Positions 14,151 to 26,105 of a DNA stretch of 64,000 nucleotides are shown in pieces. The translations under genes and the position numbers were made by a program. The stretch covers positions 806,001-870,000 of the forward strand of contig NW_026570230.1 of assembly GCF_019649055.1 (NCBI RefSeq), given 5' to 3'. The stretch's first letter is position 1, and the number at the start of each line of letters is the position of its first letter. The DNA is from Paramacrobiotus metropolitanus (taxonomy: Eukaryota > Tardigrada > Eutardigrada > Parachela > Macrobiotidae). A model generated the notes under the pieces. The model was not told the DNA's origin and did not search any database. It saw only the letters and a list, made by a program, of their open reading frames with translations.

Positions 14151-16119
14151 TTATACATGAGGCGAAATCTCGTCTTGTACACCTTCAAGAAGAGCAAACT
14201 CGGCGGTATTATTGTACATCGGCTCCCGCCGATCAGCAGCAATGTAACGAAATATTACAAGTGGAACTACCATCACTACCGCACCAAAAGCAAACGAAAA
14301 TCCTGACCACCAAAAAACTGTTACAGAAAATACCGTTGCAAAAACAAACGAACCAAACAGCGGCATGACTGCCTCGTACGCCGCAATGATGGACATCATC
14401 TTTCCGCGTTCACCAGCGTCAACCAAATTTGACAGCAGTGATCGGATGGCCGTGAACTGCATTCTGCATGGTGCTCCAATAATGACAAATATGAATGCCA
14501 TCCACGTTTTTGTCGTCATCGAAAGGATGATGAAGGAAAGAATTGTAGATAAAATTCCGGTGGTGCCAACAGTGAAATCATTTAACTGCAGCATCCGTAT
14601 AAGAAATGGCACACCAATCATCATGAAAATACCTAGAATAGGCATGGTTAAAGAAAGGTGACACAAATAAAAGTTGGGACTGATTTGAAACTGTTACCGC
14701 CAATTATATCGCTCATAGCCAGCAACATTGCGAAGTTTTCCATTTTCCAGTTCAATGGAGCTGTTTCGAAAAATAGCTGCTGAATGGAACCTGCGCCTGG
14801 AATATTAACATTAACGGCTTTACACACGTGATCTTCTTGAATCTTCGGTAAAACGCAGTTCAGTTCCATTACGAAATGGGCGCTCGTTTAAATTGTCGCA
14901 ATAAACATTTTGTTGTACAAATAATCGCGACAATAATTTAAGCGTTTCGTGACCTCTAACCTTGTACGCAAATATGACCGATCACTGCGCTTATGATCAG
15001 CAGAAGAATGTGCTTCGATGTTCCCCCAATACGATCTCTAACCAGCAGATCCTTGTTTGCTTTGAGATTCTGTGTTGTAAACACCAGTGCCAATCGATTT
15101 TTTGCTGGTATTTCTGATTGCTTTGCCCGGTTACCCACGGCCAGTGCAATGTATGAAATCGCCAGTGCGAAACACATGGTGTACAAAATGATGGGAAACG
15201 GAAATCCAAATGTACGATACAGGACGCCACATGATAATTCGGCAATGCTTCCCGATAGGAACATTGTCCCATCGAAGATGGCGATATTAGCAGCTAGCTC
15301 CGTTGGATTACAATGGTCACCTAAATAGCTGTATAGCGCAGCACCGGCCATGGCGAATCCGCCCAGAGAAGTCTGGACCAATGAGAAGAGCAGAAACGCT
15401 GCAGGGTGCGTCGGGACGTACGCTAATACGGTGAGAATGATACCGCCCAGCAACATTCCAAACGTTGGAATCTAGTAACCAAAAAATATACATAATTACA
15501 TTCTAACCATAACAGCGACAAGAAAAACCACGAAGCGTGGGGAAATGTTTACAAGTATCGCTCGTTTGTGTCCGAAATGGTCGCTCCATGATCCTGAAAA
15601 TGCAGTATCCTATACATGTATAATGAATACCATAGTAGTGTAATGTGATCACTTATATGATATACAATGTATATACATATATATACTAAATATACATAAT
15701 ACTAGTTTTAAAGTTTAACATGTAGAATGTGCTGTTTTATACAAATATTTTTTTCGTTACATATTTTCTAATTAATGATACCTGTGAACACAGCAAACAA
15801 CAGGCTCGGTAGACTGACACCGATTTTCTCCAGAAAGATGTAATGAGCCGTGCTGGAGCTCACTAGATCATTCTTCTTCTGATGAAGTCCATCCGTCAGG
15901 TTTACGCATATATTATGCGGGAATTGGTACACTTCGGCACAGACCTATATTTAGGCAACGAAACATGAAACAATTAAAAAAGAATAACTGCAAATGAAGT
16001 CTTACCCGCAGTTTTATTAGCTCGGTTAACACTGGTCCAATTATTCCAAACTGCAATCCAAATAAAAAAGCAGCCGGTGACAGTACGGCGGAAGGCCGAT
16101 AAGGCGAAAGCTTATTCAT
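14151..16119 (-). CDS. SLC46-like major facilitator transporter (6 exons)
   Basis: Exons 16119-16006, 15944-15782, 15593-15508, 15471-14961, 14817-14698 and 14632-14151 give about 491 residues, close to the family size. The order fits SLC46 (folate or heme carrier type, proton coupled): TM1 with FGLQFGIIGP, a glycosylated loop (NLT) with a Cys, TM2 then GSWSDHFGHKR (the MFS loop 2-3 motif), a TM3-TM6 block, a cytoplasmic loop, then six more hydrophobic segments and a soluble tail. The substrate cannot be told. Two junctions are uncertain. Intron 3 is only 36 nt with donor GTTAGA; an in-phase donor (GTTTTT) would give 57 nt. The exon-5 acceptor may be at 14835 rather than 14817; both keep frame. 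The start is the first ATG in frame after an upstream non-ATG open stretch. Confidence 0.82.
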
Positions 16120-17353
16120 TGTGCGCCGCAATCACGAAATCGACAAGAGCAGCTAAATCTGGTTTTTGTAATTCGGCCAATTAATATGGTAAAATGTACA
16201 GAAAGGTAAATCGAGTGTTATCTGTCTTGTTCAAGTAAAGATGCCGCATAAATCATGTACAAGGCATGTTTTAGCGAAATGCTAAAACATTGGTAAACCA
16301 TGGAACTTTGAGACATTTTAACGAGAACACTTAAGCGATAAGAATGGATGCTCCGATAAATTTAAGATCGCAGATTCGCAGTGGTTCTACGTTGCTGTCT
16401 ACGACATGTATTCAAATCTGCGAAGCATGATTACAGTCTGTAAAGAGAATCTGGAAATTGCGCAATCGGCTACGCATAAAGTGTAAGAAGTTCGTATTGT
16501 GCAATCGTAAAGGATGTGCAAGAATATTTATAGCCACATAAAATTAATATTTTCCCGCTGGCAATCTTACGGCCGACACGACCAAACTGCACGTGTACAT
16601 ATACGAGTATACAGTAATTAAGACTCGGTTCTTCAAAATGTTTACAGCCACGTTCAAATGCCACACCTATACTCTGCAGCAGTTAACTGGAACGAAAAGA
16701 CTGCACATGCATGTGCTTGATGTTTACTTGCAATTACAGATCTCGTGTGCGATATTTTAAGGTATATACGCGTTCGACACGGTATTGTAGTAATCAAGTC
16801 AATCTTACGTCAAACCAATTTTACGGGCGTGTTAACCTGTAGAACCATGAATCATCCAACTGAAACTTGGCAATAACATATCGTAACTTCGATTCAGATT
16901 ATTCAATACATTACACGGAAGGTCGAAAATAAAAAGTGAGAATTAATATAGTTTAAGAAAACCGTTTGTTTATATGCATGACGCGAAACACTTTCCGCAG
17001 TTTACAAAGAATCGTTTATGTGGCAAACAGCAGACAAAATATCCATGATGTCTACAATATCTATATATTGCCCAAGCGTATGCATTTGAATGAACTTTAT
17101 GTATAATCGGAAGAAGGATTGTTACAAAAATTATGCAATGCCGATTGTTACTGAGTACTCTCAAATATAAAATGTGAGAAGTCACCAACGGTATTAATAT
17201 TATTTCTTGAGTATGTGGTACCGTGGGACTGCATAATGTACATTTGGGTGTTGCATGAAGGTCATCATGGAAACCTCAAGAGGCCACGTGAATGTCGCAA
17301 AACACAGTAAATAAACACAACCCAACTCCCATGAGACACGGAAAAAATTATTA
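16120..17353. other. intergenic, no gene seen
   Basis: Lies between the transporter start and the 3' end of the two-domain lipocalin gene, both on the minus strand, so it should hold the transporter promoter and the lipocalin 3' UTR. No clear TATA box, exon or RNA gene was recognised apart from a small hairpin. Confidence 0.5.
16266..16290. repeat. hairpin, 10-bp perfect arms
   Basis: Arms atgttttagc (16266-16275) and gctaaaacat (16281-16290) flank a 5-nt loop, about 150 bp upstream of the transporter start codon. Role unknown. Confidence 0.7.
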
Positions 17354-19343
17354 TTAATAAGAACCATTTGCCACTACAGTAGGAGGAGCTATGTCATTGA
17401 ATCCCGCGATATACTGGTTCAGGCATGAAGGAGCACCTATAAAGTCGCACGGGGCTTTATTGCTGGGAAAAGCCTGCACAGGAATGTCGCTGGCAGAGCA
17501 TCCGAAAGGTCGGAAAAGTGGAGTAACGATATCGTTGTCGACATGGTCTTTTTCGCTTTGTGACCATTGCGAGGGATCGTTGTGACCCACGACAATTACA
17601 AATGGGTCGTCACATAATCCGGGCTTCAGACTGGGAGTTGTGCACGCATAATACACCTCGTATTTTGTGTCGTAGTAAAGGGTCACCACACGGGATGGCA
17701 CTAAAAAACGAATGTGAAAGCAAATAAATCGGGCGGAAACTGACTAGGCGCGAAGTTTGGATGCGTATAAAACTAAATAAATCATATTTTATTACATTAC
17801 ATTGTATTTCTCCACCGCCGGGAACCGGTGCAAAGCTCAGACCGACGCTCTGTCCATTTGTGGCCGCAAAACCCGACCAAGAGCCATGACTGCACTGTGT
17901 AGAGTTGATATTGTCGTACTGGACAAATTCCAACCATTCAAAATTTCCTGTTAAGTTGGTTAACGGCAATATGGAGTTTCCCAAAACATGTCGGAAATAT
18001 CGTGGGTGCACCGATGCAGCTTGAAGAGGAAACAACTGCCGGTAAACCCATGCGATTCCACCGATCTAGAAAAATTAATTACAACCAGATGAAAAGCGAT
18101 GACTGGTGTGATCGTAAACTAAACCGACCGGCTTCTTACTTTGTTCGTATCGTACGAAAACGTACTGGCTGGTGGTATATAAAGCGGCCATATACACGCA
18201 TTTGCGCCGGAGTTCGATGAACCAGCGGAAGCCGCGGAACCATAAGTTGTTGTGCCGGCGGTTGTGGTCTGAACGGCTGTGACAAAAGTGTAGCATTAGG
18301 CGTGATGACATTAGCGCATAATATTTTCCGTACCTGTAGTGTTGCTGGGTACGGTTAGGGCGGTTCCGTTTATCAGTCCGCTGAGACATGTTGGTGGATT
18401 AACAAGCGGACATGTTGGTTTACTGGTGTCATATGTTTGCAGCGGCAGATCTTGGGTGGTAATGCAGTATGGCTGAAATGTTGTATTAATGATACTGTCA
18501 AAATTGGCTTTATCACTGGCCGACATCTGGTCCGGTCGGGTGCGGGTCTGCGCCCAGATCATGGGAGTGTCACAAGTCCCATCCTGCTTCGGCTTATAAC
18601 AGCCGTAGCCAATCATGATTTTCTGATAGTCATGGTACAAAACCGAATACGCTTTTAATCCTGTTAAAAAAATCACGTTAAAGTTCATTGTAGGTGCCAC
18701 CCCATATATTTGTGATGTCGTACAATACATACGGTTGATCGTGTCGGTTGACACCGCGTCGAAACCAACTTGCATGCCGTTATTGGCGTAAATCCCAGTC
18801 CAGTATTCGTTTACACATTGGCCGGTACTTGGCGTCGCCCATGTCAGCTGCATGTATGTGCCGATGCCGGATGAGTTGGTGAAGGGTTCGGTGGTTGGAC
18901 CGAAGCTAGTGATGACAATATTTTGGTTCTGCGTAACATCACCGTTCTGCCGGTAGCTGAACCAGGTTCCGGCAGCCTGTTACGAAAATACTCGTACTAT
19001 GAGGAATATTAGAAGACGGAAATCCTTTGCAACAGAATAATTACAAAAATCAAACTTAAATATAGCGTAGTACTAAAAATCAAATATGTACCAACCTGTG
19101 CCGCGGCGTCGCCTCCAGGGGGGTTGATCAAAGCCGGATATCGACGGGAACATGATTGTCCAGTGGTCACCACGGCATGCACTAAAATCAATTTAGAAAA
19201 AACGTGTGCAGTTTATATCATAACCGTAAGTAAACCACCTACAGGTGTGACTTTTAAGTAGCAATAAATAATTTTTAAGAAAATTGTGAAAAATCGACAA
19301 ACTGACCTGCAATTATAATAGTGATTAGTAAAACGACTGTCAT
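17354..19343 (-). CDS. secreted protein with two tandem lipocalin-like domains (6 exons)
   Basis: Exons 19343-19307, 19181-19096, 18976-18334, 18276-18140, 18065-17801 and 17700-17354 join without phase conflict to 504 residues. Exon 1 (MTVVLLITIIIA) plus the start of exon 2 make the signal peptide. Each domain starts with a short Cys/Pro linker (SCSRRYPALINPP; ACIWPLYIPP). Domain 1 then has AAGTWFSYRQ (G44-T-W46), later YHDYQKIMIGYGC and MIWAQTRTRP, matching lipocalin motifs. Domain 2 has IGGIAWVYRQ, in which the glycine-tryptophan spacing is one residue longer (G304, W307), then YYDTKYEVYYAC and the same C-terminal pattern (SASDIPVQAF against TTQDLPLQTY). Each domain likely forms an eight-stranded barrel binding a hydrophobic ligand. 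An intron sits in phase 0 just before the GxW region of both domains. A second, mid-barrel intron is present in domain 2 and absent from domain 1. Ligand and tissue unknown. Confidence 0.82.
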
Positions 19344-19980
19344 TTTTTACGCAAGCTGATGGTTTCGAAAAACGTATTTCGCTGGTCTAAAAGCTTGCGA
19401 AATCATGGTTTCCTTGCTTTCTCGGTTTTGGTTAACCCCTGCCATAAATGCGCGGTGCTTCGGGCACCGGCTGCAACACAATCTGTCAAAAGCGCAGAAG
19501 TCACAGTTATAACCGAAGATTTATTTTCGTTATCACATTAGTAAAGTGGCGAACGTTGTTGAATTCAGTAAACAAAAAGAAACTGACCAGTCAGAGGTCG
19601 CAATACAAGAAGCAGACCAGGTAATTGTAAAATTATGCAGCAAACATGTGACATATTAGGCTTAAAAATGTCATATGTTACTCATAAATCACCGTCTGCT
19701 AAAACGGCTATAAATACGGTAATACTGGTGCTGGTTTGATTTTACGCACTTGATTGCTTTAATGTACGTACAAGGCATTTGTATGGACTACTACAGCATT
19801 CGTGGGAGTATTTGTTGATAACCGTTTACAAATTATCAATATCGAAGAAACTACCAGAGATCTGCAATTTAAATTGCTAATAATTATTGTGGGTAAAAAG
19901 TAAATTAAGCAGTTAGGCACTTACAATAAACGTCATACTACTACGCCCATCAACACACGTTTATATTCTATAACAAACTC

Positions 19981-20033
19981 GGATGCGGTTCGTATCCCGC
20001 CGCATGACTTGCGGCGGGATACGAACTACATCC
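19981..20033. repeat. strong imperfect hairpin, 24-nt arms
   Basis: Left arm 19981-20004 and right arm 20010-20033 flank the 5-nt loop tgact. The inner 17 pairs are perfect (gttcgtatcccgccgca against its complement) and GC-rich. The outer seven include one wobble and one mismatch. Confidence 0.9.
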
Positions 20034-20049
20034 ACTGCACTGCAGTGGA
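20031..20049. repeat. near-palindrome, 9-bp arms
   Basis: tccactgca, a single c, then tgcagtgga. It overlaps the outer end of the larger hairpin by three bases, so two fold-backs lie side by side. Confidence 0.85.
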
Positions 20050-23000
20050 ATAAGCGCACACTTGTGCAACTGCCTACCGGCGTTTTCTGGGCATCTGAAA
20101 TTGGACTTCCATAATCGAGATCGTTCGCGCCTTTTGTCTCGACACTGAGCATACTACGTAGCACTTGTGGTACTGCCATATTGATAACACGGGAATAAAG
20201 CTCCACTGGATGGCGCAAAGGGAAGCAGAGCACTCTTTAACCCATGCCCCCGTTTATTTACCACGAGAATTAAATTTTTAACGCGAGGGATATGTACAGA
20301 CACCCTGTGTCCCGCGGTACGAGGGACGAATCGGGGAAGCGTTTTTTTAATGATCGTAAACTTGAATAGTTCAGTGTTATGATTTCGTGATCCATTAGCT
20401 GCAGCTCAGCGACACACCGGCCAAGTACAACAGTGCGTGTCTAATCCGATTCCGGTTCACTGGCAGCTCACACCGTACTTTATTGGCTCCTCCCTGTTTG
20501 CGGCTTTCAATCTCCTGTGTATGTGTGCTGTACATGTGTGTCTGTTAACGGACTACTGGAAGTTTTCTCCCCATTAATTTGTACGGTTTCCTGTGATGGG
20601 GAGACGGCGCCATCCGGGGAGCAGAACCCAGTCACTGGCAACCTTAAGGCAAATGTTGTAATTGTTTGCCGGTCTGCATGCTGCCACTGTGCGCCTGAGC
20701 ATAAGGCTGTAGATTCTTTTTATTAGCGGCCTTACATAATTGCGCGGCCTCATATTATTCTGCCCCGACAACAGCTGTGTAATCGTCGCGCTGGACAGAG
20801 AGAAACTATCTGGATTAAGTTAACAAATTTTTCCGGATTAATTGTGTGTTGAGCGTGCTCGGTACGCGAAAGTTTAGACGATGTAGTCCTGCGCGGACAG
20901 TCTTGCTTCTCATTGTTTTAATAATTAACTGTGTTATTTTATCTGGAAACATAATGTGATTTTACCGGTAAGTGGGAGAATTTTTAAATTTGGCAGTAAA
21001 GTTTCAAATGGCATAATTCACCGTACAGATATAGATGGTCAGACGTTATTATACAGCGGTTTTTCTACTTGCTTAATTTAATGCGGATGTTTTACAAAAT
21101 TTGTATAAAGTAGATTTACCTTTGCCAAGGATTTTGCTTGAATGCGCTCATAATGTTAAATTAAAACCCGTATTATTAAGCTATGTGGCAGATAAAAAAT
21201 TACATTCGCCAACCACTTGATGGTATTATCAGGCTGAACAATATCACGACAGCGGTATTTTCAACTGCCGCATATCTTTCGACTACTGGGTAGGGGTATG
21301 TTATGATCACTGTATCTGTATGCCGTTGTAAATATGTTTAAGCACATATTTACAATAATGCATACCTGTGAAACCTAGCTAGTATCAATTAGTAATGACT
21401 AACGAATGCTATTAAATGACCAATCAGTGTTTATGCTGGGAAATTGTGCAAAACATTTGAAGTGATGGCAATGCACATATCTGTTTGCATATTTCTTAAA
21501 GATACAACAGTATAAAGCACTGCTAACATGCTTTGTAATTTTCGCATTGTTAGTCGAATTTTCCCCGACCCGTCCTGCTCAGGTAAAAAGCTAACATTTT
21601 TCGCCGGAAGGAAATGATTTCTGCATCTCTTCCGATGAAAAATATGTATGGGACAGCAAGTAGAATTGATTAAACATTAATGGGTAGACGTGAGAAATAC
21701 ACAATTTTGCGACCACTAGCGCAATCGTGTTAATAATATACTGTAATCAAGAATCGCGTTTGCCGGGGTGATGCCGAACAGCCGTGGTTTTGTGGAATAT
21801 GGCCAGTGTAGTGTGTTACGCGTCAACGTGCTAAGTAGCACTAAAAACAAACTATCGATTTTTTTCGCTTTTGATTTGTTATATTATCCAGGAAATAAGA
21901 GAACTGCAGCGTGCGTTAGTTGAGCTATCAAAAGGATACTAAAATTAATGTGGCTCTTCTCGTAGTCATTTGTTTATTTGTCCCACTGTCGAGATGGCGG
22001 CGACCCACTTCACTACTGTTTTTGACAAGTTAATAACGCCAAACCAGTTATTGCGGGCGATGAAGGATAACCGGAAATTCAGTGTCAAGTCATAAAGCAA
22101 TATATATGTATTTACTAACGTGATGCTGTGAAAATCGACGCAGATACAAATACACGAAGAGCAAAGGCTCGTAAATAACCATTGTGTATCATAGGTGCTG
22201 TGTTGAGATGATACGCAAACGTAGGAACACGGGTAGCTCGAGAAAATTAATTGTATGCCGACACAATTCCAGCCTATATTGTCGAATAATATGTGAAAAA
22301 ACACCTTTGGGAGGTGCGCATTAAATGCGCATTTTATTAAAGTTTTACAATAAGGAATGTTTTCTCTCACGCCAGAGCAGTAAAGCAGGTTGTGTTTACA
22401 GGTACCATGCAGCGCGCCCTCTTTGCATTATTATCATGCTTTGCTGCATGTGGTCAAATTAGTTGGTTTTAGATTGTTCCCCTGCTCACAACTCATTTAC
22501 GCAAGCTTATGTTTACAGACCATAATTAATGAGCGGAAATAAGCTGCCAGTGGATTTTCCAAAGTATCGCCAAAGTGTCAAACCATGAGTAAACATAATA
22601 TGGAGTCTGCAAAACATTATACGCTTTTCTAGTAACTCGAACCACTGAGGATGAAACACTGCAAAGACACGAAATCGATCACCTCCAAGTAACATGTATT
22701 TGTATACTGACTATACTAAAAAATTTGACGAAGTCTACAGCAGCAGTTTCTAAGTATCGGGTTCGTCGGTTTGATAAAGGTCAATATTTGATGCATAAAT
22801 ATGGCTCAAGCTTACGCTTGTCACATGATCTTTGAGCGGCGTATCTTCGATCTGGCATCTCAACTACAATAAATATCAACGTTTTTGTTGAAAATCAACG
22901 TGGACAAAATCAACGTTTTTGAAATTTCGTGTTAGAGTTAAATCTACCTAAAAATTGAAGAGAAAATATCGATGTACTTACTGCATGTATATAAGGAACT

Positions 23001-24328
23001 TTTCAAAACGAAAGCCTATTAAAGTTTTACCATTTTTACAACGGCGCTTTTGTATAGTTGTATCCAGTCCTTCCGTCATATCATGTGCTTGCACAATGGT
23101 AACCTGTTTTACAAAATTGCATCACATTTATCATGAAATTTGTATTAATCGTCATATCGCAGTAATCAATACTTTACAGAAGATTTATTTCTTTTATGCG
23201 AGACTAGTGTAAAACCAATCCGTTTTGGCAGAAAAAGAAACTACCGGAAGCAGCTATTGTGTCACAGTTTGTATTGTGACTGCTCAGACGAGGCAAATCA
23301 CGTCATGCATGAAAGATTCACAGTATCGGTGTTGGCGAGCCACGGGTATTATTCTTATGGACAGTGTTGATTATTTTTAAATAACTATGATGAATGGGAC
23401 GATTAGCGGTGGTTAATCCATCTAACCCTGAATAGCTAGTACAGCGCTACCGCCCCCGAATGCCCCACTGCTGCGAAGTTATTTCCTCTGACAGCCCATC
23501 ACAACCCATTCCCCGATTATTTAAGCCGCGCGATGCTCTTCTCACACGCAACTGACGTGAGAATAACTCCCGGAACCTGGGATTTACCTAAGCTGCGTGC
23601 GCTACTAATTTGGATGCTGTGGCATGCGCCGGCCGTGCTGTACATACGAGATTAATTCCACCGGTCGATGCACTTTTTGATGGATGTATTTAACGGGATG
23701 AGGCTGGAAATAATTCCATGCGTGACTGTTTTCAACCAGTGTGCTTACGTGGAAAAGCATAGGCGTTTTTGGGAACAATAAGCACGGCTTAAGCCAATCC
23801 AATTTTCTCATTCGACGTTTCTGCCCTTGCTGGCTCTTTTAACAAATCTAATCCGCTGCAGACTGTAAATAACACTAATTTTTCAACATACAACTGTATC
23901 CTCTTTAAAACACGTAAACGAATTTGTTCATGATTTTTTTCACAAGTAAAGAAAGCGACTATTTTCTTTGTTTTGACGTGTAGGTAGCTGTAAATTAATG
24001 AACGCTGTTTTTCATAAGTTATTTCTGACCAGCAGCGTTTTTATAAAGTCTTGGAGAATTAATTTTCCAAACCGCTAGAAATAAGTATATAATCGATGGT
24101 TCCCTGGCGCGCAAACGTTTACCGCGAGGATGACGTTTGAATGATCAAACAGTCTTTATATATACCGGCAATGTTTTTATGTTCCTGACTTCATAAGTTA
24201 TGTAATCCCCGTGGTTGGGAGCATGAATAATTCAATTGTATTTCGCTTCAGTTAGCGATCTGTTTGCCCCGCAGTCTTAACCCGCCGACAATGTGACTTC
24301 GTTGTAGATCTCCGGGTGAAATTGGATT

Positions 24329-25147
24329 ATGGAAGATGATTTGCCATCGAATTCAGATGGATTAACATCCAATAACAAATCACTCTCGCTCGTCCCGGCA
24401 TCGCCGCTGCCTGATGCTGTGGACGCCGCCGCGTATAACACCACCGCCACCACCACCGTACCGGCAACGCCCGTCTCCCTGATCGACACGAACACGACAC
24501 TACCGTTAACCGGCACCGATGACACATCGACCATCCACTGGACGTATAGTGTACTGGGCCGGCGTCTCCTCTTCCGGCCCTTCTACAAACCCGAGTACAA
24601 GGATGCCGAAGATTACTATCAGAAATCATACGACCCGCTAACCGGCGTACGGGTGGCGGTGGCGTTGGGCGGCCTGATGTTGTTCATTTGTGGTATTGCC
24701 GTGTATAATCGTTATGGATTCTTTCGCAAACGCCGGCGTCTGCATGTCAGTTTGCGTAATTCCCAGGAACAACTTGAAGGAATCGAGTGGCTGAAAGTGA
24801 TAGGATTTCATGAGACTTCCCTGGCTTATAATCCCGTTTGCTCAGATCAGGATTTACCCAAGAGTCCGCCGTGCAGTGCCAGTACGGCGGCGGATGTCGT
24901 GATCCACAGTGCGGCACCGCAGCAGCAGCCGCAACACAGCTGCTGGCAGCCGGAACGTGATGGTAATACTACTGGGCCTGTTAAAGATCGATTAATAGTG
25001 GAAAATGAACATGCTGACGCGCGCTGGCCCCGTTCGGAACAGCGGACGTTTAATGCGCTACCCGTTGTTAGCAACTTTCCCAAGCGTACAAAAACTATCA
25101 ACTACAAGCAAACGCTGCCATTGTTGCGGCGCACAAATAGTTTTTGA
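24329..25147 (+). CDS. single-pass membrane protein, function unknown (intronless)
   Basis: One exon of 272 residues. The start is the first ATG in frame and the composition is clearly coding. Residues 1-75 are Ser/Thr/Ala-rich with NTT glycosylation sites at 37 and 55. A juxtamembrane block (LLFRPFYKPEYKDAEDYYQK, then SYDPLTGVRV) leads into one hydrophobic segment at about 107-126. It is followed directly by FFRKRRRLH, so by the positive-inside rule the N-terminus should be outside and residues 130-272 cytoplasmic. There is no cleavable signal peptide. The tail has a short Gln-rich run and many Ser/Pro residues. The juxtamembrane-TM block looks like the conserved part of a family, but I cannot name it. 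Alternatives include a receptor accessory protein or an adhesion stub. Confidence 0.72.
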   Translation: MEDDLPSNSDGLTSNNKSLSLVPASPLPDAVDAAAYNTTATTTVPATPVSLIDTNTTLPLTGTDDTSTIHWTYSVLGRRLLFRPFYKPEYKDAEDYYQKSYDPLTGVRVAVALGGLMLFICGIAVYNRYGFFRKRRRLHVSLRNSQEQLEGIEWLKVIGFHETSLAYNPVCSDQDLPKSPPCSASTAADVVIHSAAPQQQPQHSCWQPERDGNTTGPVKDRLIVENEHADARWPRSEQRTFNALPVVSNFPKRTKTINYKQTLPLLRRTNSF

Positions 25148-26105
25148 AGCAGTGCAGTGGATGTGTTGGGAAACCAATTGAAAGCATGTATAGTGTTCTA
25201 TTATTTTGAATTAAACTACGAGACGAGTGTGAATACGATCCAGAAAAACAAATACCAGTATTACAAATGTTCATTTATGCTTATGCACAAGTACCTACGT
25301 ACATGCAATAATTCCTCTTTTGTAGAAGTACTCGTATTTGCATATTAAACCACTTAATAACTTTAATTTGCTATTGTCATACGATTTATTATCAGCATAG
25401 AGCAAAAGTAATATTTGTAGAAATATTATTTGTAATATCGCCACAAACTGCACTTGCCATTGTACAAAATTAAGCACAGTGTCAAAGAAAAGCTGCATCG
25501 TCTGACATGTTGAACATGGATAAAAAATTTGATTAAAAGCGGAGTAGCTTGCCAGACCAATGGTAATTATGTGCTAAAAAGGAAGTGTAAGCCTGCTACG
25601 ATGACGCGCGCGCAAAATCAGTAAATACCGTAATTCGTAAATCCATGGCCAAGTTTCAATATTATTTGTTTGAACTTGCAATATCATTATTTTACAGCAA
25701 CAGAGGCAGTAAGAAAGTAACACCGCCTATCAGTGTGTAGTCAACTCTATGCTGAATCGCTGATAGCAAATTCTCCAATAACAGGATCTTACGTTCTTTC
25801 ACAAATTTCGTAATTGCGACATAAACAACCCATATCGGAAATAAAAGGTGCCGCTACTGTTGATAAATTGGCCGTTTTCTTATTTCCTTCAAAGCGCGAA
25901 AAAGTATCTTCATTTTAATATAACCGTAATCACGCCATACGCAGTTCTCCTTTTAATCCTTCTTTTAGCGAAGTATAGTATGTGACAGCCAGTCAGCTTA
26001 ATAATAAAGTACGTTCAAGGTCGCTATTCCATTTATTACTACTGAAGTACCCATTTTATCATTACGCGTTATATCGTGTACTGGCTAATTGTAACCGTCC
26101 CATAA
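25148..26105. other. intergenic between two plus-strand genes
   Basis: AT-rich stretch expected to hold the 3' UTR of the membrane protein and the promoter of the GPCR. No exon, RNA gene or clear core promoter was recognised. Confidence 0.5.

Larger units (their letters stand above)
19961..20179 (-). other. candidate small reading frame, 72 codons, doubtful
   Basis: An ATG-initiated frame starting MAVPQVLRSMLSVETKGAND encodes 72 residues. Composition is more gene-like than the surrounding frames, but there is no recognisable domain. Its 3' third lies entirely within a fold-back repeat, so part of the reading frame is the complement of itself. It could be a small gene, a fragment of one, or chance. 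Confidence 0.2.
19344..24328. other. long stretch without a firm gene
   Basis: Should contain the promoters of the two-domain lipocalin gene (- strand) and of the membrane protein at 24.3 kb (+ strand). Contents I can point to: a weak candidate small reading frame at 19961-20179, two adjacent hairpins at 19981-20049, a 12-bp-arm hairpin at 21326-21355 (arms ttgtaaatatgt and acatatttacaa), and three short direct copies of atcaacgt near 22.87-22.92 kb. No exon chain or RNA gene was recognised. Confidence 0.5.

Noticed and set aside
17354-19343. Two separate lipocalin genes instead of one fused gene
   Set aside because: The second domain has no signal peptide or start codon of its own, and exon 18140-18276 links the two in phase on both sides. 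Transcripts could still overturn this.
19986-20010. tRNA T-arm-like ggttcgtatcccgcc
   Set aside because: The bases belong to the long hairpin; no acceptor, D or anticodon arm fits around them.
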